DNA of 64,000 nucleotides, taken from Periplaneta americana (lineage: Eukaryota > Arthropoda > Insecta > Blattodea > Blattidae). Positions within the stretch are counted from its first letter, which is position 1, and each line of letters begins with the position of its first letter. Under the pieces are notes generated by a model, which was not told the DNA's origin, ran no database searches, and was given only the letters and a program-made list of their open reading frames with translations. Positions 1 to 12,673 of this stretch are shown here, piece after piece. The stretch lies in assembly GCF_040183065.1 (NCBI RefSeq), contig NC_091121.1, positions 38,536,287 to 38,600,286 of the forward strand. The letters run 5' to 3'. A program made the translations under genes and the position numbers.

Positions 1-1
1 A

Positions 2-265
2 ACTCAACGATTTCCTATGTTAGGTGCTTTTGTTGCAAAGGTGTTTTCATTGTTCACGACGATCTATGTTTGTGAAGCTGCATTTTCATTAATGAAATTA
101 ACAAAGTCACATATTTATAGCAGAATGTCGGATAAACACTTGTTTAATGATCTTTGGTTAATAATGGTTAAGAAAATTAACGCAAACATTCATGAACTTA
201 CAAAGAGAACACGTCAGCCTTTCTACGAAAGCAGTTTGTTCTTCCAAACTGTAAGATGTAAATAA
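2..265 (+). pseudogene. hAT transposase C-terminal fragment
   Basis: An open frame enters from the left edge and ends in TAA at 263-265. It encodes a stretch with the pattern Y-V-C-E-A-A-F-S-x-M-K followed by K-S-x-x-x-S-R-M-S-D-x-H-L. That pattern is typical of the C-terminal dimerisation region of hAT transposases of the type domesticated as GTF2IRD2/ZBED-like proteins. Only the last ~85 residues are present, so it is either the end of an element lying mostly outside the window or a truncated relic. No terminal inverted repeat was recognised just downstream. The family call rests on motif recognition. Confidence 0.6.
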
Positions 266-849
266 ATCTATTTGACGCAAAGTACGTTTATTATTACAAG
301 CATTTTTACCTTTAATGGAAAACGCTCATTGCGTTTCTCTCACATAAATTCATTCCTGAATAGAAAGAGCGCTTGTTGATACAGAGCTGACTAGTCTTTC
401 AATATTGCGCGTTCATAGGCTTCTCTTACTCTTGCGCTGGTGAGAACCATTCGGCTATATTCGGTCAAAGTAGCTACGTCCTTAACAGCAATTACAACAC
501 TAGTGGCTCTGCCAGGAACCTCAGTTCAGCATCCCTGGCTTAGATTACGAATGGCCCTTCACTATTTTATTCGTAGTATTTTAAAACTCTACTGGCTGAA
601 GAGCAATGGGAGAAGTTTCAAATATATATCTCCTCTCTAATTTTACGATTGTTTCAGCCCTCTCTCGTAATGCCAGAGACTTTGCAGAAACATTGTTTGT
701 TGCTTATAAGTATCACTAAATAGAGATAACTGAAAACGAAGACTTATTTATTAAGAAATTTATGCAAATTTATGAGTAGTTAAGGCGTATGAGATTAGAA
801 ATTCTGCTAGTTTTATTAATCAGATTTGCTTCAGAATACCTATATTCTT
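266..849. other. No gene recognised
   Basis: AT-rich sequence downstream of the hAT fragment. The short frames here have no recognisable motif. Nothing can be supported. Confidence 0.5.
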
Positions 850-1150
850 GGGAGTGGGCAGTAGCATCATGGTTAAGACATAACACTTCACGCTGGAAGA
901 ATGCAGGTTTGATTCCCAATGGGGTCATGGATTTTCTTCGTTTATCTAATCATTCCAGCCACATAATGGTCTTGGGGTTTACTCAGCCTCCAACAGAAAT
1001 GAGTACTAGTGTATTTCCTTATAGGTAAATGTGGTGGACACATAGGACTGACATACCTACTGCCATTCATGCCAATTGTCTGTACATTCTGCCACCCTGT
1101 GGGCCTTCATGGCCTGTAATGGGGATGACTTTACCTTTTTTTTTTTTTCA
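850..1150 (+). repeat. tRNA-derived SINE, family A (degenerate)
   Basis: A tRNA-like head carries a B-box-like GGTTTGATTCCC near 906. The body has the string TTTACTCAGCCTCC and ends with a GGGGATGACTTTACC motif before a T-run. The same body order (CTCAGCCTCC, GAGTACTGGG, GGGGATACCG) is seen on the other strand at 33685-33986, so these are two copies of one family. This copy is more diverged and its A box is not clear. Confidence 0.6.
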
Positions 1151-1628
1151 ACTATATTCTTAATACATAATGTAAAAAATGTATTATCGTATTTTTAGAC
1201 ATGCAATTCTTAAAAGGCAGCATAAACAATGTGAGTACGATTTGAATAGTAGGTATTATTTCAGTTAAAATAATGAAGAAGAAATAACTGCATAAACAAT
1301 ATATCAAAACCCATTACTAAAAATAAGTAAAACTGGATAGAAAATCATACCACACGAGAAATCAGTAAACATGTCATATTTATACCACTAAAAAGTGTAT
1401 GGTAAGAAGTGTTTAGAACATTAAGTGTATGAAAATTTAAAACATTGTAACTCCTTTTAAGGAAAAAGAAGAGATGACAGACTGAATAGTGTTACTCCAC
1501 TGTCACTGCTTAACACATTACTGGCATCTATCAAACTTCAATATTAAACCTTGCACTATAAGCCAAGATCTTTATATCAAACCAGAAATTTGTTTACTAA
1601 AAATTAATATATTAATTCACCTCTAATC

Positions 1629-1907
1629 ATAAAATCCTAGGTCCACACCTGTGGAGTAATGGTCAGCGTGGGCCGCGAAACCAGGTGGCCCGGGTTCGAG
1701 TCCCGGTCGGGCAAGTTACCTAGTTGAGGTTTTTTCCGGGGTTTTCCCTCAACACAATACGAGCAAATGCTGGGTAACTTTCGGTGCTGGACCCCGGACT
1801 CATTTCACCAGCATTATCACCTTCATTTCATTCAGACACTAAATAACATGAGATGATACAGCGTCGTAAAATAACCCAATAAAATAAAAAATAAATAAAA
1901 TCCTAGG
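1629..1907 (+). repeat. tRNA-derived SINE, family B, with target duplication
   Basis: The body at 1642-1894 is flanked by identical 13-bp copies of ATAAAATCCTAGG (1629-1641 and 1895-1907). The head has an A-box-like TGGTCAGCGTGG and a clear B box GGTTCGAGTCC. The body contains GAGGTTTTTTCCGGGG and GGGTAACTTTCGG, and the tail is an (A/T)-rich AATAAAATAAA run. Other copies are at 46317-46500, 49830-50081 and, partially, 41196-41280. The family is one I associate with cockroach genomes. Confidence 0.85.
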
Positions 1908-2089
1908 GCCATATTCATAGACATTCTTAGCGCGGGCTTCCGGTGGATGATCAGCGATCTAATGTTTTTCGTATTTATAAACCAGTGTTAGCGATATGAT
2001 ATGAATCCTGTACAAGTAACCAGTCGATAGCCGGGGCTAGTTTAGCACACTCGTAGCATGGGCTAGCGAAATGTCTATGAATAGCACCC
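1906..2089 (+). mobile_element. 184-bp MITE, copy 1
   Basis: Imperfect terminal inverted repeats: a start around GGGCCATATTCATAGACA and an end around TGTCTATGAATAGCACCC. The interior contains GCGCGGGCTTCCGGTGGATG. A second copy lies in the opposite orientation at 12674-12843. No transposase is encoded and the target duplication is unclear, so the superfamily is not assigned. Its first bases coincide with the right target repeat of the SINE just upstream. Confidence 0.75.
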
Positions 2090-3269
2090 ATACTGTTTGT
2101 GTAGTTAGTGGGGTTTAAAATGGCGCGTCAGCTACTATGGCTATTTGCGCCCTTACTGTTTGTATATATCCAGCTTTGTAATGACCATTGTCATCTTCCA
2201 AAAGATCAGCTCCATTCTTATCTATCCACTGTTCGTTTTCTTTCTAATTTTTTTTTTTTTTCATTACTTGTAGCTTCATCCCTTCTAATCATATCTCATA
2301 AAGGCTTTTTGCGGAATAGAACTGTATATTTCTTTCCATCCGTTTCCTAAGCAAGAATTCATTTAAAATTTCATTCAAGAATGACTTATTGAAATTGAAA
2401 GATTATTAAGTTAAATTATATCCATATCAATCTAAATATTACCCTACCAAATTTTTTACAAATTGAATTTATCAGTAGTCTGGCTACGTAATGGAAAGGT
2501 GGTTTGATCATAATGGTTTCAAGGATTAATGTGTGCAATGAATAGTGTGCATACTGCTTCTATCAAACTGAGTAGTAAATGTTCTTTCTCAAGGGGTTGA
2601 AGGTGACCAGAGCATGATGCTTACTGCATACTGTGTGTCCATACAATTCAAGCTTAAAGGTTTACCTCACTCTACTCCATGCAATCGGTAATGGATACCT
2701 GAGAAACTCTATTTTTCACTAATCATTATTCACAATGTTAAAAGAAATTAATATCTGAAAATGTATAGTACGGTATATAAAAATGGCATTAATTAAGGGC
2801 ATATCTTTAAACAGTCTTTAACTTTGACTTGGATAGCAATTCCTATCTATTAAAATTAATATAAAATATAATTTAAAATTATGTTTTTCCAAGTTTGTAA
2901 TAAATGTGCGTAACTGCAACTATATCCTGTACATAATTATTAATATTCCGATTAAATTCATTCGACTAACCTAAATCCCATTAAATTACTTTACATCAAA
3001 GAATATTTTATAAATGCAGAGGTCTATTAAAAAAATTCGACTAAATTATATCGCATTTATAGCAAACTTTACCCAAATTTACTAAGAGCAAATTGATTTC
3101 CATTTTAAAAAATTCTTATGATTTATATTTTCCATTGACTTTTATATCAACACCAAATAATGAATTGTTATATTATAATTTTACATATGCAATTATGGTC
3201 ACTAGAAATCATTAATGCATTAATAAAAACTCCATTAAACTTCAATGTGTATTAACACGATTCTTTATA
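2090..3269. other. No gene recognised
   Basis: Very AT-rich sequence. I see no coding pattern, RNA gene or repeat boundary that I can support. Confidence 0.5.
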
Positions 3270-3481
3270 TAGTAGAGTAACAGTTGGTAATACCGTGAGA
3301 GTTCTTTCTGAGAATTTATTACAATTTTACTGAGTAAGAGAAGGATCAGTTTTGTGCAGCAACTTGTCCTCGAACATTCTCTTACTATGTTGACGTAAAA
3401 AATTGATCTTCCTTTCGCTCAGTAAAATTGTAATAAATTCTCAAAAAGAACTATCACAATATTACCAACCTTTACTCTATA
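3270..3481. mobile_element. ~210-bp MITE with long inverted arms
   Basis: The two halves are inverted copies of each other. The left arm reads TAGAGTAACAGTTGGTAATA and then GAGAATTTATTACAATTTTA. The right arm carries TAAAATTGTAATAAATTCTC and then ATTACCAACCTTTACTCTA. The central loop is about 60 bp. It is a foldback-type non-autonomous DNA element with no coding potential. Exact ends and target duplication are not resolved. Confidence 0.75.
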
Positions 3482-5710
3482 CAACTTATTTGAGAAATAT
3501 TTAATAAAGCTATATTAAACTTTGTATTAAAGTTTGGCAAAATGTCTATAAGTAAAGATTTTCCGTATTTGATTTACTCATAAGAAGACAAATGACAAGG
3601 AAATGTGATGTAGAAACTTGTCTACAGTACTGAATGTAAGTGGAGTATCAACTTCTTCAATTTTATAGTTCTTTCAGTAAGTTAAAAACCTTATCATTAC
3701 TACATTTTACAAACAGACTTCTGATCCTTTTGGGAGCAAATTATATGTACAGGTTTGATTTATGGCAACCAATTTACGCATAAAAATATGAACAATGAAT
3801 GGCGATAATATACATTTTTACATGTAACATGGAGCTATATTTTATATTATCATTCAATAAAATCTCTTTTATACGATTTTTCAATTCCCTTTTAAATATA
3901 AGCAATGTAGCAAGAGCTTTCTGTATGAGTAAGTGTAAATCTTCATGCAACAACCTAACCCATAATATTTTGTTGTTAAACTGACTGGAGACAGTGAAGT
4001 TATGTCTCAAGAACATTACAGTATTTCTTACTCTACTATGATTGACTCTGTCTCTAAAATGTGATCGAGGAAAACTCAATATTTAATGCGTAATTTTCGT
4101 TCGTTCTGTCAAGATTAAATAAACACTTTCGCCCCCTTTGGACAATCATAAAAAATTTCACTACGCAGCTACTTGTTGGAATATTTCTCAGTAATTACTA
4201 AGTTTAGAATGGACATAAACGAGTGCAGAAAAAATAACCGACTATTTAAAGTAGGCATCTTAAATGGCATCAGAAAGACTTAAGGCCATTAAATTTACAA
4301 TACAAATTATCCCTTTTTTTTATTAACCATTCACTAATCCCGTCCATTAAAACAGATAATTGAGGTCGTATTGTATGTCACAATAAACATTTTACGACTT
4401 AAAGTAGTTTAATAAATTCTTAAATATTTAAATTGTAAATCTAATTAAATCTTTAATACTGTACCAACGTATATATTCAATTTCACTTTGCAGTAAATAT
4501 GCCAATTAAAATAATAATTTACATACACATTTTATTGATAAGAATTTCTCAATAAAGATTACACTTATGCAAAGAAACAATAAATTTTTCTCTTTTACTG
4601 ATCTATATATTTTATCAAGTTTAATTCTTCTTGTTTTTCTTCACTGCCATCATTATTTTTTGTTCTTCTCTTCTTCTTGTTCATGGCTTTCTGGCCTATT
4701 CTGGTTCAATATTCGACTAAAACAGGTGTTTGGTACTTTTTTTTACTAAGTGTATTGTCATTTTCTTATTTGTTCATTCTTAATATGATCCAGTTTTAAT
4801 CTCCTTTCACTGCATATACAAATTTCATTGTTTGAGAAATGTAGGCCTATACTGCTCCCATCTATCTGTACATTTCATTATCCAGAATCCATATCAGTAC
4901 AGAACAATAAGTTTCAGAGTTATTTGTTTAATACATTAGGCTTAGGAGCACAAAAGAGCAAAAGCTCGTGCTTGGGCGCAGTTCAGTTTACGTATATGAA
5001 ATATTTTACAAAAGTGAAGTAAGTGTGTTTACTCAGCACAGTGACATTAATATAGAGTAAAATACAGATAGTATATTAATAAATTTATACTGGTACAAAA
5101 TAACAGAGATTACAAAAGTATATGTGTACTAAACTTCAAATTTAAACTCTATTAGTTTGTGAAAAGAAAAGATTACATAATCTAATTTATTCCTTAGATC
5201 TACATGTGTCAAGTGTACTTAGCTCAGGCTAGTCTTAATTAATGAGTTATATATTCTAGGTCCAAAATTTCTGCCGCGTTTTAACCAAGCAGCTGTGTGG
5301 CATTTGGGTTTATTTAAAAAGAAAATGTAATTTTGTCTAGTACCGTAATCATGAGGATCAATTTTAAATTTATTTAGATTTTATGGAAGTAAGTCAGCAA
5401 TATTTATAATACTCCAGACTTCAGAAAAACTAATTTTCTTGGATAATCTAAAGGTTTATATAGACAAACTTTGATAATACTTTTCTGGAAAGTGTGTCGA
5501 TTTTGTCATTCCTCCCCTACCTAATATACCATATGGACATAGTTTTATAAAATTTCAGTTCTATTGTTTCTTCTTTTTTTTTAACGAGTACTCTTTCCAT
5601 TGTCTCATACTGTTTAGAGATATCGTACTTGTTGATTTATTGTTAAATCGCCATTTTACTTTTAAAAGCTTTAATTTTTCTCTGCTAATGCATATTTCTG
5701 TATTTAAAAG
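3482..5710. other. No gene recognised; BTBD upstream intron
   Basis: AT-rich sequence before the splice acceptor at 5709-5710. I looked for upstream BTBD exons (BTB domain and the region before BACK) and saw none, so this is probably intron. A stretch around 5220-5530 has the look of an old LINE 3' region but could not be assigned. Confidence 0.45.
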
Positions 5711-6076
5711 GCTGAAATGGCTTTGCGGTCAGAAGGCTTTGTGGACATCGACATCCATACATTGGAATCTGTGTTGGCAAGGGAGACACTCAACTGTAAA
5801 GAAATGCATCTATTCGAGGCAGCACTGAACTGGGCGGCAGCTGAATGTGGACGAAGGGACTTAGAAGCCACACCACAGAACAAGCGTAATGTTCTTGGTA
5901 GTGCATTGTACCTTGTCCGCATACCCACAATGAGTTTAGAAGAATTTGCTAATGGAGCAGCACAACTGGGGATCCTTACATTACAAGAAACGATCGACAT
6001 TTTTCTCCATTTCACGGCACACAACAAGCCTCAACTCAATTACCCCATCAAGTCACGTGCGGGCCTTAAACCTCAG
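5711..6076 (+). CDS. BTBD2: BTBD1/BTBD2-like protein, penultimate coding exon (BACK domain)
   Basis: This exon encodes the BACK region of a BTBD1/BTBD2-type substrate adaptor for CUL3 ubiquitin ligases. The frame reads A-E-M-A-L-R-S-E-G-F, then N-W-A-A-A-E-C, N-K-R-N-V-L-G-x-A-L-Y-L-V-R-I-P and L-E-E-F-A-N-G-A-A-Q, all hallmarks of this subfamily rather than BTBD3/6. The acceptor is TATTTAAAAG before 5711 and the donor is CAG|GTAAAT at 6077. Both junctions are phase 0: 366 nt, 122 codons. Translation runs in from upstream exons, so the ATG at 5717 is internal and not a start. The exon joins in frame to 9172 (G-L-K-P-Q | V-C-H-R-F). The BTB domain exons are not in the window. The gene symbol reflects subfamily; BTBD1 and BTBD2 are not separable here. 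Confidence 0.9.
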
Positions 6077-6553
6077 GTAAATAGCCAATTGTGTTTAACC
6101 ATATGTCTTTTTCTGTCTTACATTATCAGGATCTCATATTTTCACTTGACTACACACGAGACGGGACATGTAACAAGACTGCCAAGATGTGAGGTCAGTA
6201 TGACTCTGGACTTCCATCTTAGACAACAAAGTGCAGGACATTAATAATGAATAAACATCTATCTCCAGACAGGACCATGGCTTGCACACAATGTTAAAAC
6301 TATGTGCCATACCTATTGTAGTCCCCATGCCAATATCAATTGTGAAATCCTTTTTTGCACCATCGTATTTTTTGTTATATTTACAGCTATTCTTGTTAGG
6401 TCTTGAAAGTTAGAATTCCCACACAGAAACTTGTTGCTACGAAAAACCATTCTTTATAACATAAAACTATACTGAAATAGACCCATTACAGTGCACTTAT
6501 TGTTACGTAGTTACCATTACAATATAGTTTTGCGAAGGCTTAAAATAATATTG

Positions 6554-7068
6554 AGTGTATTCCGAATCTCACCGGTGAGCAATCCGATGCCATCACGGTG
6601 TTCCGAATTCCACCGATGACGTCATTGATGCTCCACCGGTGCCATCAACTTGCAGAGGTGGTGGTAGTCTCCATCAGCCGCCATCAGTGAATCTGATTGG
6701 TTTTTGTATAGGGCGGGAATTAGCAGACGAATAACATCGTGCACTGTTGTGTCATGGCGGTGTGTTCTGCTTTAGTTCTGCTGTATTGTTTGTAATGAGC
6801 ACAACGTAAAACAATATGTTAATGGCTTATGAGCGAACATGTCAACGGACCAGTTATTACTACCGGTTCAAGAAATAAATTGTTTATGCTATCTTTTCTT
6901 TGAACGAGAGGGGAGTACGAAAATTTCGCAAAATTTTGCTAGTGTAGCACAGACAACAACTTGTACAGTCGCCATGACAGCCATCGATCCTTCCAGCAGT
7001 TTTGTTCCTTATTTTGCTGCAACGTGACGTCATTGATGCCACCGGACCGGTGAGATTCGGAATACACT
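6554..7068. mobile_element. 515-bp MITE in the BTBD intron
   Basis: The terminal inverted repeats are AGTGTATTCCGAATCTCACC at the left and its reverse complement GGTGAGATTCGGAATACACT at the right. Just inside both ends are CACCGGT blocks and copies of TGACGTCATTGATGC. It is GC-richer than the surrounding intron. No coding capacity is supported, and the target duplication is ambiguous. Confidence 0.85.
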
Positions 7069-8194
7069 GATTGCTCTAAATTTTCCAATGGAAAATATAT
7101 ATTTGCAAATTTTAAAAATATGATCGTGCAAAAAATGTTGTACAATACACGTTTGTCAAGTGCGTTACAAAATCTCGGAAACTGGAAAACTCGTTCTGCT
7201 CATTTTTCAAACTTTTTCTCGATTTTGTAAAAAGCACTTCCCAACTTTGTATCGTAATATACTATTATTTCTCAAGAAAGATACAATGCAATTTGCATGT
7301 TTTTATGTACAGTGGACTTCCGCTTCAAGTCTTTAAAGTAAAGCATGAAATTTTATCATAAGAATGTATGTTAAAAATTATTTTTTTTTTTAATTATGAA
7401 ATGAAAAATTACGTTTTGACATTTGTATGAGATATCTCTGATTAAATTTGCATCAAATTTAATAATTTTTGTAACAATAGTCATAAATGAGTGTGTCACA
7501 TAAAATACAGTAATTCGTACCTGAAGTATCACCTTATTGCGTCAAATGTTACAAATTGTTCATTAGGACATGCCATTTAGACTCACAAATTTACATTTAC
7601 TATCAGCCAGGTTAGAACGTTAGCTTTCCATACAGGAGACTCAGGTTCAAATTCGATTGAATCAATTAGTGGGCCTGTGTTTTCTTGTGAACAAAGACGA
7701 GATTTTGGAACTTCTTTTAGTGTAGTACTTGCATTTCACTTGCCATAATTTCACCATTTTTAATTAATCATTGCCATGGTAACATAGATCAGTCTCCACA
7801 TGTTACCTCTAGAGGGGAGTGCTTGGAGGCATTATGTTATGCCACAATCTACACTCACTTCTGCAGAACAGAATATCTGTTATTTTGTTCAATTTGTGCT
7901 TGCTTCACATTCAGTGTTATATCGAAAAACCCGTTTTAGTTTTTTAAATCTTAAAATCCAGAGCGAGCTTAATAATAAACAATACACAAGGTTAATAAGA
8001 AGAAAGGGAAAGCCATAGACATCATGTTACAAAGTAGTGTCATATAAATTAGTTTAAAAATGTAGTTAAACTATTGACAGATCCACGAAAATATACCTTC
8101 CTGTACAACTGGAAGACTTATTAAACCAGTGTAATGGACATTAACAAAAATCGTAATATTAAGAGCTCTCTAAGAAGAAATGCGAAACGATATA
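7069..8194. other. Intron sequence; weak tRNA-like box
   Basis: AT-rich BTBD intron. Around 7604-7660 there is a short tRNA-like segment with a B-box-like GGTTCAAATTC, possibly an old SINE head, but no body or target repeat can be drawn. Nothing else is supported. Confidence 0.35.
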
Positions 8195-8639
8195 CAATAA
8201 ACCCTCGATTTAACAGATTATTGGGGCTGATGTCCATTAAATCGAAAGTCCGTTAAATCGCGAATTTTTTTAAATAATATATATATTTTTAACTCTAACA
8301 TTATAATTTGAACATATTAATGTTACATGTTAAATGTACATACCATTTTTCTGTCGCCAACATTATAGTAATAACATCACCACATCACACAGAAGTAATA
8401 TAAATTTTTATCTCACTACATAAGGTGTGTTTGAGCTAATGACCAATCTTAATGACACTTCATGGCATGAAATCACATCACCTCATCACACAGGACTACA
8501 TAAGGTGTGTTCTGCTGGCAAGCACAAATTTAATAACAATAATAATATAATATTAAAAACTATAATAAAAAGTCCTAAAAAATTATCCGTTAAATCCAAA
8601 GTCTGTTGAAACGAGGTCCATTAAATCGAGGGTTTACTG
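8195..8639. mobile_element. Tigger/pogo-type MITE (445 bp)
   Basis: The ends are CAATAAACCCTCGATTTAAC and the inverse GTTTACTG, preceded by AATCGAGG. They match the CAGT...ACTG ends of pogo/Tigger-like elements with the first GT changed to AT on the left. A TA flanks the left end; the right flank is CA, consistent with a mutated TA duplication. Sub-terminal GTCCGTTAAATCG-type blocks are repeated at both ends. Inside, a block ending in ACATAAGGTGTGTT occurs twice (around 8420 and 8500). Non-autonomous, in the BTBD intron. Confidence 0.75.
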
Positions 8640-9171
8640 CATAACAATTCGAATATAATTCCTAATAGACGAAAGAAATCAGAGGTGGCACCTGTGACTA
8701 CTGACAGTGATTATGTGACAAAGCATTGAATTAATAATGGACCACCAAATTCGCATCTTCTGTTAATTAAGAAAGTATCCATGAGAAATACTGGAGTACA
8801 GAAAACGATTGGCTTCATTATCAACTGACCTGCAGTAGACAATAATAATAAATTAATGGCTTGTGAAACAAGGTTATGAAGAGAAATCACCGATCATTTG
8901 TTAATAAAATTTGTAAATTTCAATTAACGCATTCTGCTAGTCACCATTTGTTCACTAGCTGAAAACAATCTCAAAGCTTCACATATAACCATAAATGCAG
9001 ATTTCAATTGGTTCTAGGTATTTCAGATATATATATGATCAGAATACCTTTAATCAATTATACATTTCTGGGTAAAGCCTATACATGTCTATAGTGTTTC
9101 CCATCACACGGTACCTTTGAAAACTATAACATCTATTCTTTTGTTCTGATATTATATTTGACATATTGCAG

Positions 9172-9645
9172 GTTTGCCACCGTTTCCAGTCCTGTGCTTA
9201 TCGAAGCAATCAATGGCGTTATAGGGGACGCTGTGACAGCATTCAGTTCAGCGTTGACAAACGGATCTTTGTAGTAGGATTTGGATTATATGGATCGTCT
9301 GGAGGAGCTGCTGATTACAATGTTAAAATCGAGCTTAAGCGTCTGGGCCGAGTCATGGCAGAAAACAACACTAAGTTCTTTTCTGACGGATCAAGCAATA
9401 CGTTCCACGTGTACTTCGAGCATCCTATCCAGATAGAACCGGAGTCTTTCTACACCGCATCGGCAATCTTAGATGGCAGCGAATTGAGCTACTTCGGTCA
9501 GGAAGGAATGAGCGAAGTGACTGTTGGATGTGTTACCTTCCAATTTCAATGTTCTTCTGAAAGCACAAATGGGACAGGAGTCCAAGGAGGACAGATACCT
9601 GAGTTGATATTTTATGGCCCTTCCCCAGCCCCAGATGAACACTAA
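9172..9645 (+). CDS. BTBD2: BTBD1/BTBD2-like protein, terminal exon (PHR domain)
   Basis: This terminal exon encodes a complete PHR domain (~157 residues), the beta-sandwich shared by BTBD1/2/3/6 and PAM/Highwire. Its blocks include C-H-R-F-Q-S, Q-W-R-Y-R-G-R-C-D-S-I-Q-F, G-F-G-L-Y-G-S-S-G, S-D-G-S-S-N-T-F and Y-T-A-S-A-x-L-D-G-S-E-L-S-Y-F-G-Q-E-G-M. It ends G-G-Q-I-P-E-L-I-F-Y-G followed by a short P-S-P-A-P-D-E-H tail and TAA at 9643-9645. The acceptor is CATATTGCAG before 9172, phase 0. It follows the BACK exon across a 3.1-kb intron. In mammals BTBD1/2 bind topoisomerase I; whether the insect protein does so is not known from the sequence. Confidence 0.93.
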   Translation, partial: VCHRFQSCAYRSNQWRYRGRCDSIQFSVDKRIFVVGFGLYGSSGGAADYNVKIELKRLGRVMAENNTKFFSDGSSNTFHVYFEHPIQIEPESFYTASAILDGSELSYFGQEGMSEVTVGCVTFQFQCSSESTNGTGVQGGQIPELIFYGPSPAPDEH

Positions 9646-10650
9646 TACCTGTTAAACATCTACGTATTTTGAAACAAAAATGTAGTTATTTTTCAACTTG
9701 TATAGTTCTATTCCTTTCCAAGTGAAAAATAATTTTTACAATATTGAAAGCCAACAAAATACAGGTTATAAAAACCGTCTTTCTACATTCCATCTGTTAG
9801 ATACTATCTACCAAGAAGGAATATTGTTTTGTAATGACAAGTTTACAATGCAGTCTATATAACTATATAGAACTTGGTATCGCTAAGTGTTCATTACAAA
9901 TCTATATATTTGCCTTTGTAAATTTATAATTATGTCCAGTCTACTTTTTATAGTATTCATAGAAAGACTTGTTTATTTTGAACATCTATAGTCAACATAT
10001 TCACTGAATCAATGTATGATCATAAGCCAACAAGTGGAAGTTACAGTTTACATTATAGTTTGTATGCTGTGGCCAACATGTAACCAAACAGTCTGAGAGC
10101 TATGTACTTCCTAAATGTAGATGAAGGTTTTTATAGTTGAAAGATTGAAGAAATATTCTAGAACATTTTGAAAGAGTCTTTGAACAATTTCATTCTTTAC
10201 ATACAATAGTTTTACTAAATTGGTAATTTTCTCTTAGAGCATATGCCAGAGGTTAATTCAGTAATGAAACCTGATGTTACCAAATGGTACTATTTATAAG
10301 TGATTTAACTCCTTTGCCATGTAGACGTATCATTTAGAATTTTGGCTTACATCCAAGTTAATCTATCTTAGAATTAATGTTGAAACAAAGAGCTACATGA
10401 CATATGAATTTTAAACTTATGCACATTTTTGCAGATACAAAATAGAGTAATATTATTAATAGGTATTAATTGCCGATCATAATCATATTCATTATCAAAT
10501 GTCAGAAAATTCCATGTAATCGATGTAAATGAATTGTGTCCAATATTTATCAATTATATTACAGTTTCTTTGAGTAGGGGAGAAAAGACAATCCCACCAA
10601 TTCCCTCTAAGTCACATTGGGTAATAAAACCATTTATGAAATTACACATT
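9646..10650 (+). other. Probable BTBD 3' UTR
   Basis: AT-rich sequence immediately after the stop codon with no coding pattern. It is assigned as 3' UTR by position only. The first canonical AATAAA downstream of the stop is at 10623-10628; later A-rich signals near 10797 and 11010 are alternatives. Confidence 0.4.
10623..10628 (+). promoter_or_regulatory. Candidate polyadenylation signal of BTBD gene
   Basis: This is the first AATAAA after the BTBD stop codon, about 1 kb downstream. The hexamer is common by chance in such AT-rich DNA, so this is tentative. Confidence 0.3.
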
Positions 10651-12673
10651 TCAAATACAGTATATGACTAAGACATAAGCTAGTATTCTTCATCATCCCT
10701 TCTTACACTTTCGACTTTATTAAGTTGTGTTCATCAAAAGGGAAATTACATTCCCTAGCAATAAAAACAAATACATCACATTAGTAAAGAATTGCTGTAA
10801 TAAATGAAATGAATTATACACGTACTGTATTTACTCACACTTAAAATATGATCTGAAATAAGTTATGTTTTACCAGCGAGTTAAAAAGTAATGCTTGCAT
10901 TCATTAATTTTGTGGAGGCTCAAAGCAAATGTCATTCTTAATTAGATAAACGTAAGTAAATGTTATCCATAAATGACACTAAACCTGATACAGTTCCAAC
11001 ATGAAAAAAGCAATAAATATCTAATTTCTCGAACTTAAAAAAAAAAAGGTTTCCATATACAGTTTACCACGTCTGAGCCTGTGAATCATGCAATGATTTA
11101 GTATTAAATACATATATTTTACCATCATGTATTATAATCAGTATATAAGAAACTACCGTTCATTGTATGATGGCACGAAAAGTATGCAGAAAAATGTTAC
11201 TTTTATGCGAACACAGTTTACACAGTATTAATAATTCTGGAAGTAACTTTTCTGAAAGACCCATATGTATATGTTCCCATATTCATGTTAATTCTAACTT
11301 TTTATTTCTCATCTACATTTTGTAGTAATTAATGTTAGACTGAGTATGTGTATTCTTATTACATAACAGAAATGACTGAAAAAAAAAACAGTATAATCAT
11401 AAAGTATCATTCATCATGAATTTAATAATTTTCTTATCAGTTGAAAGGTGAGATGATGTAATATAAAATATAAAGGTCACCTAGACAGGTGATTTAATAA
11501 TGATTAGCTTCATGAGCTTTAAATCATTTAATTAGATTAAATATATCATTCAATATTTATTCCGCATACAATTTTAAATCTCATTCTGATATCCGAAATT
11601 GTGGTTGCAAATGTACCGGTACTGAAATTTCCTATTACTATTAGGTTATATATCTGCCTTGCTCTTCAGAAGAGTATCTGAAGTGCAATGGTGTATTATG
11701 TGTAAGTAAATACAGTACTTGTTACAGAGTCCCTGAAGACTGAGATAACACTAGGCACAATATCATGTAAAGATTCTGAACAGAAAAAGGAGCTAATTTT
11801 CATAATGTGTAAAAAAAAAAAGACAAAGTGTACTACGAATTCTCTTGACAAAAAAATTTCTAGAACACGAAGTGTATCCAATTACATACTGTACGATATT
11901 GTAATTTGGATTTTGTACATAAAAAGACAAAAAATTTACCTCTTTAAAAACATCACAATGACCCATAAATTATGACTTATTTATGAACAACCAACATCAC
12001 ATACTCGAGTATACTTGCAAATATTCTTGTTTAACTATATGCACATTTGTGTACCTTTATTAAAATGTACAATAGTATTTTATCTCTGAAACAGCATTTT
12101 GAAGTAGATAAGTAAAGAGAAGTTTAATTTTAAATTGCTTTACATGTTACTGCTGTCTGCTATTTATATATATGCTGAACTTTCCGTTCTTGTGTACAGT
12201 TCTGTGAATTTCTCTTTATTTTACCTTCTTTTTTTGTAAACATAATAATAGGTAAACCTGTTTCATGTCTGTTAATGCAAAGGGAAAACTGTTCTGCATT
12301 ATACTGCGGTAACATTGGGAGATGCTCAGAAATACACCAAATCCATGTGTGATGGACCAGTTTATTGTTTCTTATATCTTAACAGTAATTTCATTGCATA
12401 ATTACTTGAAAATGATCAGGGTAAAAATATAAGGAAATTTTCCCCTTTGCCAAACCTCGTATTCTCACAGGATATTTCTAGTGCACAAATTTAAAATAAG
12501 CTGTAAAGTATTGTAATGCCCTCTATTGAAATATATGTAAAGAAATTGGGGAGTTCTAATAAAAAATTTTAACTCCCTTTATTGCTTAGGTGCATTACAG
12601 TATAACATTTTTTAACCTAACTTCCTCATACTAGTCACATTAAGATATTACTTTTTATTGTTCTAGAATATAA
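10651..12673. other. No gene recognised
   Basis: AT-rich, homopolymer-dotted intergenic sequence between the BTBD gene and the next MITE. No exon, RNA gene or repeat boundary is supported. Confidence 0.5.

Noticed and set aside
6077-6244. Continuation of the BACK-domain frame to 6244
   Set aside because: Homology stops exactly at CAG|GTAAAT, and the PHR exon at 9172 follows in phase; the extension is intron.
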